A program made the translations under genes and the position numbers. The notes under the pieces were generated by a model. That model had not been told where the DNA came from and searched no databases. It saw only the letters and a list, made by a program, of their open reading frames with translations. Shown here piece by piece: positions 6,077-11,933 of a DNA stretch of 11,933 nucleotides (within the stretch, counting starts at the first letter, position 1; each line of letters begins with the position of its first letter). Source of the DNA: JBBAEV01 sp041655735 (lineage in GTDB: Bacteria > Bacillota_I > Bacilli_A > RF39 > UBA660); the NCBI GenBank assembly GCA_041655735.1, contig JBBAEV010000027.1, forward strand, positions 1 to 11,933, in the 5' to 3' direction.

Positions 6077-9046
6077 ATGGGGAAGAAAATAAGAAAAAAA
6101 AAGGGTTTTACTTTAGTAGAATTATTAGGAGTAGTAGTGGTTTTATCACTAGTACTATTAATTGCTGTGCCATCAGTATCAAATATAATAAAGAATTCTA
6201 AAGAAAAAACTTTTTTAAAAACACAATTATCAGTAGAAGAAGCAGCTCGAAATTATTATGCATTAAATAAGGATATGGTTGATTTCGAAGAAAGTATTGC
6301 ATATATTCCTTTATCTGATATTAATAATTATATAGAAGATGTAAGAGATCCTAATGGTAAAAAATGTACAGGTAGAATAAAAGTGATTGAAGGTAAAAAT
6401 GATACCTATACATATAAAGCTGAACTTGATTGTGGAGAAGGGTATGCAGTCGAAGAAGATATAACTGCACCAATAATAAGTTTAAATAGTTCATCAACAA
6501 TATATTTGTGGAGAGGGGTAGATACTTTTATTGAAACCGTATCTGCTTCTGATAATATTGATGGTGATTTAACTAATATGATAGAAACTACTATAACCAA
6601 AGTAGATACTAACACAGTTGTTCCTAGTATCGATAATACTAAGAATGATACTTATAGGATTGAGTATAGAGTTGCTGATTCAAGTGGGAATACTGCAAAA
6701 AAATATCGAGAAGTAGTAGTAAGAGAAGATATTGAAGGACCGCTTGTAGTTATAGTTAACGAAACGACAGGGGTAAAAGCTAATCATAGTGTAAAAGTAA
6801 TGATTACTGATGATAATGATTTTGTTAAATATTATCAATGGACTACCAGTAAAACTACACCAAGCAGTTCTGATTCTAATTGGATAAGTTATAATTATGA
6901 TTCAGAAATAACAGGTAGTGGTAGTTTAGTATTTGGTAAAACGGGGAATTATTATTTACATATAAAAGCAGTAGATAGTGAAGGTAATTTAACACTAGTA
7001 ACAGATGATAGTTATTTGGCGTTTGATAATACTAATCTTGATGTAGTATTGGCTGTAGATAACACTAATATCGCAAAGAGTCATACAGTAAATATAACTA
7101 TAAATAAAGAGGCTATCTCAGAGAAACATTATAAATGGTCTAATAGTCCAGATGTTCCTACATCAGGTTGGGCAAAATTGAATACAAATCAATTAACATT
7201 AACAGGGATAAATGGAGATTGGTATCTTCATGTAAAAATAAAAGATCAAGTAGGAACTGAAACAGTTGCTACTAGTGCAAAAATGACACTTGATAATATT
7301 AAACCAATAATAAATATTGCATTGGATAACTATGATTATAAATCAAGTCATACAGCAACAGTAACAATAACTGATTTATATTTTAATACCGGTAAAACGT
7401 ATTATATATATGATGAAAACAGAAACAATCCCGCAAGTAATGATTTGGCTTGGACATTATATACTGGAAATACAATAGTAGAAAGTGGAATAAGTGGAAA
7501 TTATTATTTACATATAAAAGCAGTAGATGATGCGGGCAATGAAAATATATCAACAAGTACTTTAGTAAGATTTGATAATATTAAGCCAACATTATCTCTT
7601 ACATCATCCTCAACTGGATGTTCAAGTGTGGTTATAACAGCAACAGGAAGTGATACTGGAGGAAGTGGATTTTATCGTATAAAAAGACCTAATAATACAT
7701 ATATATCTTCAACAGTTGCAACTTATACAGTATCTACAAATGGGACATATAGTTTTACTGGTTATGATAATGCTGGTAATAGTTATACAAAATCGATAGT
7801 AGTAGATGGAATTGATGTTATCGCACCAGCGAAACCAGGGGAACCTGATTTAGTTGCTAGTTCAGATACAGGATATAGCAATAGTGATAATATTACCAAA
7901 AATACTAATGTAACTGTATCAGGTTCTAATGCAGAAGCTGGGACAACATATTATGTTTATAGTGGAAGTACTGAAAAAGCAAGTGGAACAGTGGCATCTA
8001 ATGGCACTTGGAGTACTACAATAAGTCTTTCAGCAAATACAACAAATAATATTAGTGTAAAATTAAAAGATGCTTGTAACAATGTAAGTCCTTCTAGTGA
8101 TACACTGGCTGTTCTAGTTGATACTACTCTTCCAACAGTATCAGTATCAAAAACTGGTCCTACAACAGGAAGTGTAACTATTACACCATCATGTAGTGAT
8201 ACTGGAGGGTCAGGATTATATAGTTGTTCCCCAGGATCATATGCAACGCAAACAACAGGAACCCATACCTTTACCGCAACTGATAAAGCCGGTAATAGTA
8301 AAAGTGCTAGTACAACAATTACCAGTCAAACACAGTATTATTATGCAGATAAATATTTAGATTTTGATGGAAGTAACGATTATTTAAAAACAACGACAAA
8401 AGGAGCATATGGTATATATAGAGATGATGGAGGAACTTTTGCTTTTGAAATGGGCTTTGTTTTAGACTCAAAGAGTTCAAATTTCTACTTCTTTGATGCT
8501 GCTGAAAATGATGGTGACCCAAGATTTGCTTTATGGTATAGGGAAAATTCAAGTAAAGTGGCATTGTATTCAAAGTACACAGGTAAAACTGGAATTGATT
8601 ATGAATTTAATTTTAATCCTAGTACCGGGGTATATTATGCTATAAGACTTGAAGGAGGTAGTGATGCTGATAGAGGGTATTCATTATATGTAAATAATAC
8701 TTATATAGGTAAAAGTGGCACTGCATATAGATTTTCTCCAACTAATCAATATACTAGTATTGGTAGTAGATATAATCAACAGGATTTTATAGATGGTAAA
8801 ATATATTACTTTAGATTTAAAGGTAAAAGACAAGGTACTGGTGATGTTAACAAGTATTATAAGGGTACAGATTTAACTAGTGGATCTTATTGGTATGCGA
8901 GCGGTGATACTAGTGATTATTATAGATTTACTCGTTATGGTGCTACATTTAAAAACCCTAACAGCGGATGGACATCATCAAAATATGGTACATGGATTAA
9001 TGAGAGCTATTTTAGAAGTCGTAGCACTAGAAAGATATATCAATAG
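6077..9046 (+). CDS. Giant prepilin-like surface protein: type IV pilin N-terminus, Ig-like repeats, LamG-like C-terminus
   Basis: A 989-residue protein. A basic leader ends in G10, followed by FTLVELL with Glu at mature position 5, then a hydrophobic helix (about 11-34). This is a textbook prepilin peptidase cleavage and methylation motif. Residues about 35-125 form a small pilin-like head with a Cys pair (C97, C119). Next come an Ig-like DUF5011-type domain with DGDLT and ending SGNTAKKYREVVV (about 128-217), and three repeats of roughly 90-100 residues sharing YLHIKAVD-like strands and ending in DNT or DNIKP (about 218-505). Ig-like modules follow to about 750, two of them carrying CSS/CSDTGGSG. 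A concanavalin/LamG-like domain begins at YLDFDGSNDYL (about 760-917), then a Tyr/Ser-rich tail. It probably acts as a minor pilin or pseudopilin that displays binding domains on the cell surface, perhaps for a glycan. No pilus assembly gene is present in the window. A lipoprotein gene follows after 9 bases. Confidence 0.85.
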   Translation: MGKKIRKKKGFTLVELLGVVVVLSLVLLIAVPSVSNIIKNSKEKTFLKTQLSVEEAARNYYALNKDMVDFEESIAYIPLSDINNYIEDVRDPNGKKCTGRIKVIEGKNDTYTYKAELDCGEGYAVEEDITAPIISLNSSSTIYLWRGVDTFIETVSASDNIDGDLTNMIETTITKVDTNTVVPSIDNTKNDTYRIEYRVADSSGNTAKKYREVVVREDIEGPLVVIVNETTGVKANHSVKVMITDDNDFVKYYQWTTSKTTPSSSDSNWISYNYDSEITGSGSLVFGKTGNYYLHIKAVDSEGNLTLVTDDSYLAFDNTNLDVVLAVDNTNIAKSHTVNITINKEAISEKHYKWSNSPDVPTSGWAKLNTNQLTLTGINGDWYLHVKIKDQVGTETVATSAKMTLDNIKPIINIALDNYDYKSSHTATVTITDLYFNTGKTYYIYDENRNNPASNDLAWTLYTGNTIVESGISGNYYLHIKAVDDAGNENISTSTLVRFDNIKPTLSLTSSSTGCSSVVITATGSDTGGSGFYRIKRPNNTYISSTVATYTVSTNGTYSFTGYDNAGNSYTKSIVVDGIDVIAPAKPGEPDLVASSDTGYSNSDNITKNTNVTVSGSNAEAGTTYYVYSGSTEKASGTVASNGTWSTTISLSANTTNNISVKLKDACNNVSPSSDTLAVLVDTTLPTVSVSKTGPTTGSVTITPSCSDTGGSGLYSCSPGSYATQTTGTHTFTATDKAGNSKSASTTITSQTQYYYADKYLDFDGSNDYLKTTTKGAYGIYRDDGGTFAFEMGFVLDSKSSNFYFFDAAENDGDPRFALWYRENSSKVALYSKYTGKTGIDYEFNFNPSTGVYYAIRLEGGSDADRGYSLYVNNTYIGKSGTAYRFSPTNQYTSIGSRYNQQDFIDGKIYYFRFKGKRQGTGDVNKYYKGTDLTSGSYWYASGDTSDYYRFTRYGATFKNPNSGWTSSKYGTWINESYFRSRSTRKIYQ
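6947..6976 (+). repeat. 30-bp perfect direct repeat, copy 1 (in the prepilin-adhesin gene)
   Basis: These 30 bases are identical to 7499-7528 and encode the core strand of an Ig-like repeat (NYYLHIKAVD). The two copies are in frame, 552 bases (184 codons) apart. Identity at synonymous positions points to recent duplication or gene conversion between modules. Confidence 0.9.
7499..7528 (+). repeat. 30-bp perfect direct repeat, copy 2
   Basis: Identical to 6947-6976. Recombination between the copies would remove 184 codons in frame and shorten the protein by two repeat modules. Confidence 0.9.
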
Positions 9047-9055
9047 GGGGTTGTT

Positions 9056-9397
9056 ATGAAAAGAATAATTTTGATAATATTTATGGGTTTTATAATAACT
9101 GGTTGTGTGGATGATAAGATAAAAAATAGTATTGATAAATTAGCGCTTATGGGAAAGTATAAATGTGTGTATGATAGTAGTGGAATTGAATATACTATGA
9201 CTTATAAATTGTCTAATAACAAAATAGAAGCTACTGTTAATAATCAAGTTACTGACGTATCTTATTCTCTAGAAAATGATACAGTAACAACAATTAATGT
9301 TGTTACTGGTAAAGAAATGGTTGGAAACTTTGATAATAATAAAATTATTTTTACTGAAAAAGGTAGTGAGGCAAATATTACTTGTGATAAACAATAA
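9056..9397 (+). CDS. Small lipoprotein encoded downstream of the prepilin-adhesin
   Basis: A 113-residue protein. MKR is followed by a hydrophobic stretch and the lipobox ITGC, with Cys17 as the lipidation site. The mature part of about 96 residues is rich in predicted beta strands (alternating T/V/I/N, for example NKIEATVNNQVTDVSYSLEN) and has two further cysteines, one early (KYKCVYD) and one near the end (ITCDKQ), which could pair. I do not recognise a named family. GGGGG sits 6-9 bases before the ATG, and the gap to the adhesin stop is only 9 bases, so the two share a transcript. A role in anchoring, folding or secreting the adhesin is a reasonable inference, with no sequence proof. The hairpin terminator begins within its stop codon. 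Confidence 0.75.
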   Translation: MKRIILIIFMGFIITGCVDDKIKNSIDKLALMGKYKCVYDSSGIEYTMTYKLSNNKIEATVNNQVTDVSYSLENDTVTTINVVTGKEMVGNFDNNKIIFTEKGSEANITCDKQ

Positions 9398-9421
9398 AAG
9401 GGATTAATATTAATCCCTTTT
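9396..9421. terminator. Palindromic terminator after the lipoprotein gene
   Basis: A perfect 26-base palindrome centred between 9408 and 9409 (AAAAGGGATTAA arm and its complement). Each orientation has a GGG stem section and a T run, so it could act in both directions. Confidence 0.8.
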
Positions 9422-9437
9422 AAACTTTTATATTGCT

Positions 9438-9474
9438 CACAATTGACTATCCTGAATAATATAAAGTAGATAAT
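9438..9474 (+). promoter_or_regulatory. Candidate promoter region of the spore coat gene
   Basis: Two weak readings exist. AATAATATA at 9455-9463 matches the SigK-type -10 CATAnnnTA except at its first base, with CACA at 9438-9441 as a possible -35, though the spacing (13) is shorter than usual. Alternatively, TTGACT at 9443-9448 with TAGATA at 9467-9472 is a poor SigA pair. A sporulation sigma factor is expected for a coat gene, but the sequence does not decide. Confidence 0.3.
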
Positions 9475-9493
9475 ATATAAGGGAGGATAGCAT

Positions 9494-9793
9494 ATGTACG
9501 GAGATAATGATAATATTGGATTTGGTCAAGACGCAATGACAACTCCAATGTATGAAGGGACTGGTTGTCCAAATGTTCAACAACCAATAGGATGTGGATG
9601 TCCAATTGTAGAACCACCAATGGAAAAGGTTGTACAAAGATGTATGATGCATGAAGTTCCACACATTTGTCCTATTAATACAAGAATAATAAATCGTCAT
9701 ATTTATAGACATACATATCAACCAAGATATACATGTTGCGAAGAAAATCAAATTGTTAATTTAGATCAAGGTTCTTGTTGTCAATTTTATTAG
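9494..9793 (+). CDS. CotD-family spore coat protein
   Basis: A 99-residue protein rich in Cys, His, Pro and Tyr. The centre and C-terminal half, VVQRCMMHEVPHICPINTR followed by NRHIYRHTYQPRYTCCEENQ, follows the CotD pattern VVHPT...VPHIHPSHTT..NH...H.HYFPHT, with several histidines replaced by Cys, Arg or Asn. The N-terminal third (GCPNVQQPIGCGCPIVEPP) is Pro/Cys-rich. CotD is an inner coat structural protein made late in the mother cell. A very strong ribosome site, GGGAGGAT, stands 6 bases before the ATG, as expected for an abundant structural protein. It is a single-gene unit between two terminators. Its presence implies that the organism sporulates or recently did. The twin Cys pairs (CC at residues 77-78 and 94-95) suggest disulfide cross-linking. 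Confidence 0.85.
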   Translation: MYGDNDNIGFGQDAMTTPMYEGTGCPNVQQPIGCGCPIVEPPMEKVVQRCMMHEVPHICPINTRIINRHIYRHTYQPRYTCCEENQIVNLDQGSCCQFY

Positions 9794-9826
9794 AAAAGTT
9801 CCCTATGAGGGAACTTTTTTGTTTTT
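9794..9826. terminator. Shared terminator between the cotD-like gene and the converging minus-strand gene
   Basis: An 11-bp perfect stem (9794-9804 and 9808-9818, loop ATG) with T runs at 9815-9820 and 9822-9826 on the plus strand. On the minus strand the right arm is followed by only four T residues, so it is strong for cotD and weaker for the gene ending at 9829. Confidence 0.85.
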
Positions 9827-9828
9827 AA

Positions 9829-10344
9829 TCATGTCCTAGCATAAGCTGGTTTATATACTTTTGTAGGGGAACCGATTGAAAGAATGTATTCTTTACTCCC
9901 AATTATATGTTCCTGTAGAACTGATATATCTTTTTCGTCATTATATGTGGGTACCATAATATATTTTTCTTGCAGTATATGTAGTGATTTTCTTTTATAT
10001 TTTGTGCAATATTCTTCAGAATCCAACAATAATTCTCTAGTAGTATCAATATTTATTTCTTTTAATTGATGTGATAATATTGTTAAATATTTTAAAGCTT
10101 CATCTTTATAATAATCTCCATGCAAATAATAAAACCTAATATCACTTAATATTAATCCTACTATAAAACTACTTGTAAAAATAGCTGCTTCAGGTACTTT
10201 TATTTTTATTATCTTCCCAATAATTGGATAAATTCCTCCGTAACATAGAATTATTTCCAAATTTTCTTTTGCTGCTTTTAACGCATAAGGTTGTTTTACT
10301 TTTTTGATTTTTTCCATCAGATCATAGTTTATTATTAATTTCAT
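9829..10344 (-). CDS. Unrecognised 171-residue protein with two membrane segments
   Basis: I do not recognise this family. The N-terminal 27 residues are basic and amphipathic. Two hydrophobic stretches follow (about 29-47, with a central Gly-Gly, and about 53-70), separated by a short KIKVPE turn, as in a membrane hairpin. The C-terminal 100 residues are charged and soluble-looking, with helix-like segments (DEALKYLTILSHQLKEI) and then HILQEKYIMVP. No catalytic motif is evident. The start is supported by GGGAGGG about 4-10 bases upstream (10348-10354 on the plus strand) and a promoter just beyond. The stop is TGA. It converges on the spore coat gene and stands alone. Codon usage is as AT-rich as its neighbours, with no sign of transfer. 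Confidence 0.65.
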   Translation of the reverse strand: MKLIINYDLMEKIKKVKQPYALKAAKENLEIILCYGGIYPIIGKIIKIKVPEAAIFTSSFIVGLILSDIRFYYLHGDYYKDEALKYLTILSHQLKEINIDTTRELLLDSEEYCTKYKRKSLHILQEKYIMVPTYNDEKDISVLQEHIIGSKEYILSIGSPTKVYKPAYART

Positions 10345-10367
10345 TATTACCCTCCCGCAATTATTTA

Positions 10368-10399
10368 ATTATACTAGCATTTTTTTATATTTAAGTCAA
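10368..10399 (-). promoter_or_regulatory. SigA-like promoter of the 171-residue protein
   Basis: Reading the minus strand, TTGACT (10399-10394) precedes a perfect TATAAT (10373-10368). The spacing of 20 bases is longer than optimal, so the -10 box is firm and the -35 doubtful. Confidence 0.5.
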
Positions 10400-10418
10400 T
10401 TTTTTGATTATCTAAGAA

Positions 10419-10447
10419 TTGTCAAATAATAAAAAATGTGATATTAT
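10419..10447 (+). promoter_or_regulatory. Plus-strand SigA promoter pointing into the IS element
   Basis: TTGTCA (10419-10424), a 17-base spacer and TATTAT (10442-10447), with an extended TG at 10439-10440. It has one mismatch in each box. No plus-strand gene follows: the IS110 element starts about 30 bases downstream, so this may be the promoter of a transcript interrupted by the insertion, or an antisense promoter reading into the transposase gene. Confidence 0.5.
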
Positions 10448-10504
10448 AAGCACGACAAAAACACCGAGGGATTCTCGATTAGAAAAACAGTAATTTGAAT
10501 TGTG

Positions 10505-11692
10505 TTATTTATCTAAGTAAAAACAATCAGAAGAACAAAGTTTATAAATGATTTTACATAATTTCGTTTCGCAGGCGATTATGCATTTATAATGATGTTT
10601 TCCTTCCGATTGTTTTTTTCTAAAAAATAAATAAACAGAATTATTTGGATTGTAATGAGCTGAAGTTTGAAGTAATGTAGTAATTACATTGAACAAAATA
10701 GTTCTGGCAAATTTGTTGCCTGTTTTTGAAATTGAACCATAATAGATTGAGGCTCCCGATTGTTTAATAACTGAATCAATACCTATAAAGGAAATAAGTT
10801 GATAGGGATTATCAAATCTAGAAATATCACCAACTTCAGATAAAAATAAAGCTGTAGAGAAATCACCGAAACCAGGAATAGAATTAATAATTTTAAATAA
10901 TTTAGTATTTTTTAAAGAATTTATTAATTGGTTTTTAATTTTACTTAATTCAATTTTATGGTTTTGGATCATTTCAATAGTTTGAACTAGATTAGAAACA
11001 TTAAGAGAATCCAAAGTGACATAACATAAAGAATTAGAAGCAATTTGTTTCATTTTAATAACTTTGTTTTTGAATCTAAAAGCTTGAGTAGTACCGTTTT
11101 TATCTTTTAAGTAGTTCATTAGATAGTTATTTCTACGATTAATAAATAAATCAGGATGTGGGAAATCATGAATAAAGTTTAGTGCTAGATCGTTATATAA
11201 ATCATCAAATATCTGATTAAATTCAGGAAAAACGATTTCAATCAATTGTTTATATCTATTTTTTAATCTAGTTTGTCCCTCAATTAAAGACCAATACTGT
11301 CTAGCTAGTGGATTAAACATAAAATATTCATCATTCTTTTGATATAAAGTATCAGTAGTACCAAGGTAACATCTAGCTATTTTAAAACAATCAATTTTAT
11401 CAGTTTTAGATTTATTCAAAGTATCTTTAAATTGTTTGACAAGTTTAGGATTGATTACGATAGTCTCAATACCTTTATATCTAAAATAATTTTCAATGGG
11501 TAAGTGATAAATAGAAGTTGACTCCATAACGACAGTTAAAGGTAAAAAGTCTTTAACTCTATATAATAGATTATCAAATTCATTCTTAATATGATTAATA
11601 GAAGTTGGTTTAATAATGATATTTTTATTATTATCAATTAAACAATAAACGCTTTTCCCTTTAGCGATATCAAAACTTAAAATATATTTCAT
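10505..11692 (-). CDS. IS110-family transposase (bridge-RNA-guided DEDD recombinase)
   Basis: A 395-residue protein with both IS110 domains. The N-terminal RuvC-like DEDD domain shows D8 (SFDIAKGKS), E57 (VVMESTS), D98 and D101 (KTDKID). A central coiled-coil region runs over about 130-260. The C-terminal Transposase_20 domain begins at NSIPGFGDFSTALFLSEVG (about 270-288) and includes the catalytic serine motif QSG (S312) and GSISKTGNKFAR (319-330). In IS621, the best studied member, the equivalent acidic residues and serine perform strand exchange guided by a bridge RNA from the element's left end. All key residues are present and the frame is open, so the copy is probably active. The start ATG 11692 has a strong site, AAAGGAGG at 11701-11708, 8 bases upstream. 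Gene orientation is opposite to the main operons. Confidence 0.95.
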   Translation of the reverse strand: MKYILSFDIAKGKSVYCLIDNNKNIIIKPTSINHIKNEFDNLLYRVKDFLPLTVVMESTSIYHLPIENYFRYKGIETIVINPKLVKQFKDTLNKSKTDKIDCFKIARCYLGTTDTLYQKNDEYFMFNPLARQYWSLIEGQTRLKNRYKQLIEIVFPEFNQIFDDLYNDLALNFIHDFPHPDLFINRRNNYLMNYLKDKNGTTQAFRFKNKVIKMKQIASNSLCYVTLDSLNVSNLVQTIEMIQNHKIELSKIKNQLINSLKNTKLFKIINSIPGFGDFSTALFLSEVGDISRFDNPYQLISFIGIDSVIKQSGASIYYGSISKTGNKFARTILFNVITTLLQTSAHYNPNNSVYLFFRKKQSEGKHHYKCIIACETKLCKIIYKLCSSDCFYLDK

Positions 11693-11699
11693 AGGCTTG

Positions 11700-11866
11700 T
11701 CCTCCTTTCATAAAATTATCGGCACAAACCATAAGAGATATCTACATTCCTACATACTTATCATCCGAACTAAAATGTTCCATTATCTACAACCGAATTA
11801 ATAAATAACTATATGGCAGACTCTCAAAAAATCGAACTCGAAGTTCCTGTTATAATCCGTCTTAAC
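11700..11866 (-). ncRNA. Probable IS110 bridge RNA region (left-end leader)
   Basis: This leader has no ORF. It contains short hairpins such as GAACT-TCG-AGTTC (11834-11846) and GAAC/GTTC, as expected for a bridge RNA, which in IS110-subgroup elements lies between the left end and the transposase. On the transcript, TCGATT (11835-11830) would pair with AATCGA of the outer flank and CCGAT (11722-11718) with ATCGG at the inner left end, consistent in order with a target guide then a donor guide. I found no convincing left-hand guides, and I could not fold the RNA fully. Exact ends are unknown. Confidence 0.4.
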
Positions 11867-11883
11867 CGATTAGCTTCTTATAA

Positions 11884-11919
11884 TAACAAAAAGCATAAAG
11901 ATTTAACAATCTTTATGCT
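11884..11919 (-). terminator. Terminator of a minus-strand gene beyond the right edge
   Basis: A perfect 12-bp stem (11892-11903 and 11908-11919, loop of four bases). On the minus strand it is followed by TTTTGTT. It lies just outside the inferred end of the IS element and would end transcription coming from the right. Confidence 0.7.
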
Positions 11920-11933
11920 CAACATTATATATG

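Larger units (their letters stand above)
10476..11873 (-). mobile_element. IS110-family insertion sequence (IS110 subgroup layout), approximate ends
   Basis: The transposase gene has a short tail (about 25-30 bases) and a long untranslated leader (about 175-180 bases), the IS110 rather than the IS1111 arrangement. There are no terminal inverted repeats, as expected for the family. The end estimate comes from the 7-base sequence CGATTAG present at both 10476-10482 and 11867-11873 (CTAATCG in the element's own direction), which could reflect shared core bases left by recombination. That gives an element of about 1391 bases, normal for the family. A 7-mer match in AT-rich DNA can be chance, so the ends carry lower confidence than the element itself. 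Confidence 0.6.

Noticed and set aside
6900..7530. Repeats in the adhesin gene as a CRISPR-like array
   Set aside because: Only two 30-bp identical copies, in frame, 552 bases apart, inside one coding region with Ig-like protein repeats.
10456..10476. CGAG-GGATT-CTCG hairpin as the transposase terminator
   Set aside because: The stem is only four base pairs, although T residues follow on the minus strand. Too weak to call.
11814..11885. tRNA-like stretch on the minus strand (AGCTAATCGGTTA, then GTTCGATT and a final GCCA)
   Set aside because: The D-arm and T-loop words are present, but the distance between them is about six bases too short, the T-stem does not pair, and the bases before the D-arm do not complement the supposed acceptor end. 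More likely part of the IS leader.

Overview
This AT-rich window most likely comes from a low-GC Bacillota (Bacilli-type) bacterium. Supporting signs are strong AGGAGG-type ribosome sites, SigA-like promoters of the TATAAT class, compact U-tailed hairpin terminators, a CotD-family spore coat gene, a lipobox lipoprotein and a Gram-positive-length Ffh. The genetic code is standard: TGA is used as a stop (4678-4680 and the minus-strand gene ending at 9829) and Trp is TGG. That argues against a TGA=Trp Mollicute. A spore-forming, uncultured gut Bacilli lineage would fit, but the exact taxon cannot be read from the sequence.

Layout, left to right. (1) 23-2010: a two-gene unit, an HxxxD acyltransferase followed by a zinc-ribbon membrane protein (DUF6320-like), closed by a terminator. 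(2) 2039-3817: a promoter, a calcineurin-like metallophosphoesterase and a FabG-like SDR reductase that is split by a frameshift near 3411-3413, then a terminator. (3) 3838-5995: a promoter, a radical SAM protein of the spore-photolyase-like type and ffh, with a terminator that overlaps the ffh stop codon. (4) 6010-9421: a well-formed SigA promoter, a 989-residue protein with a type IV prepilin N-terminus, Ig-like repeats and a LamG-like C-terminal domain, a small lipoprotein, then a terminator. (5) 9481-9826: a CotD-like spore coat gene with a terminator shared with the converging gene. (6) 9829-10373, minus strand: an unrecognised 171-residue protein with two membrane segments. (7) 10476-11873: an IS110-family element with an intact DEDD/serine transposase on the minus strand and a long leader of about 175 bases that probably holds the bridge RNA. 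A minus-strand terminator of a gene outside the window lies at the right edge.

The two most interesting items are the giant prepilin-like adhesin with its lipoprotein partner, which looks like a pilus-tip or pseudopilus-anchored binding protein, and the IS110 element. For the element, the two flanks share CGATTAG, and two short stretches of the leader could serve as the right-hand target and donor guides. The frameshifted reductase is either a fresh pseudogene or a sequence error. No CRISPR array, rRNA, intact tRNA or recognisable riboswitch was seen.
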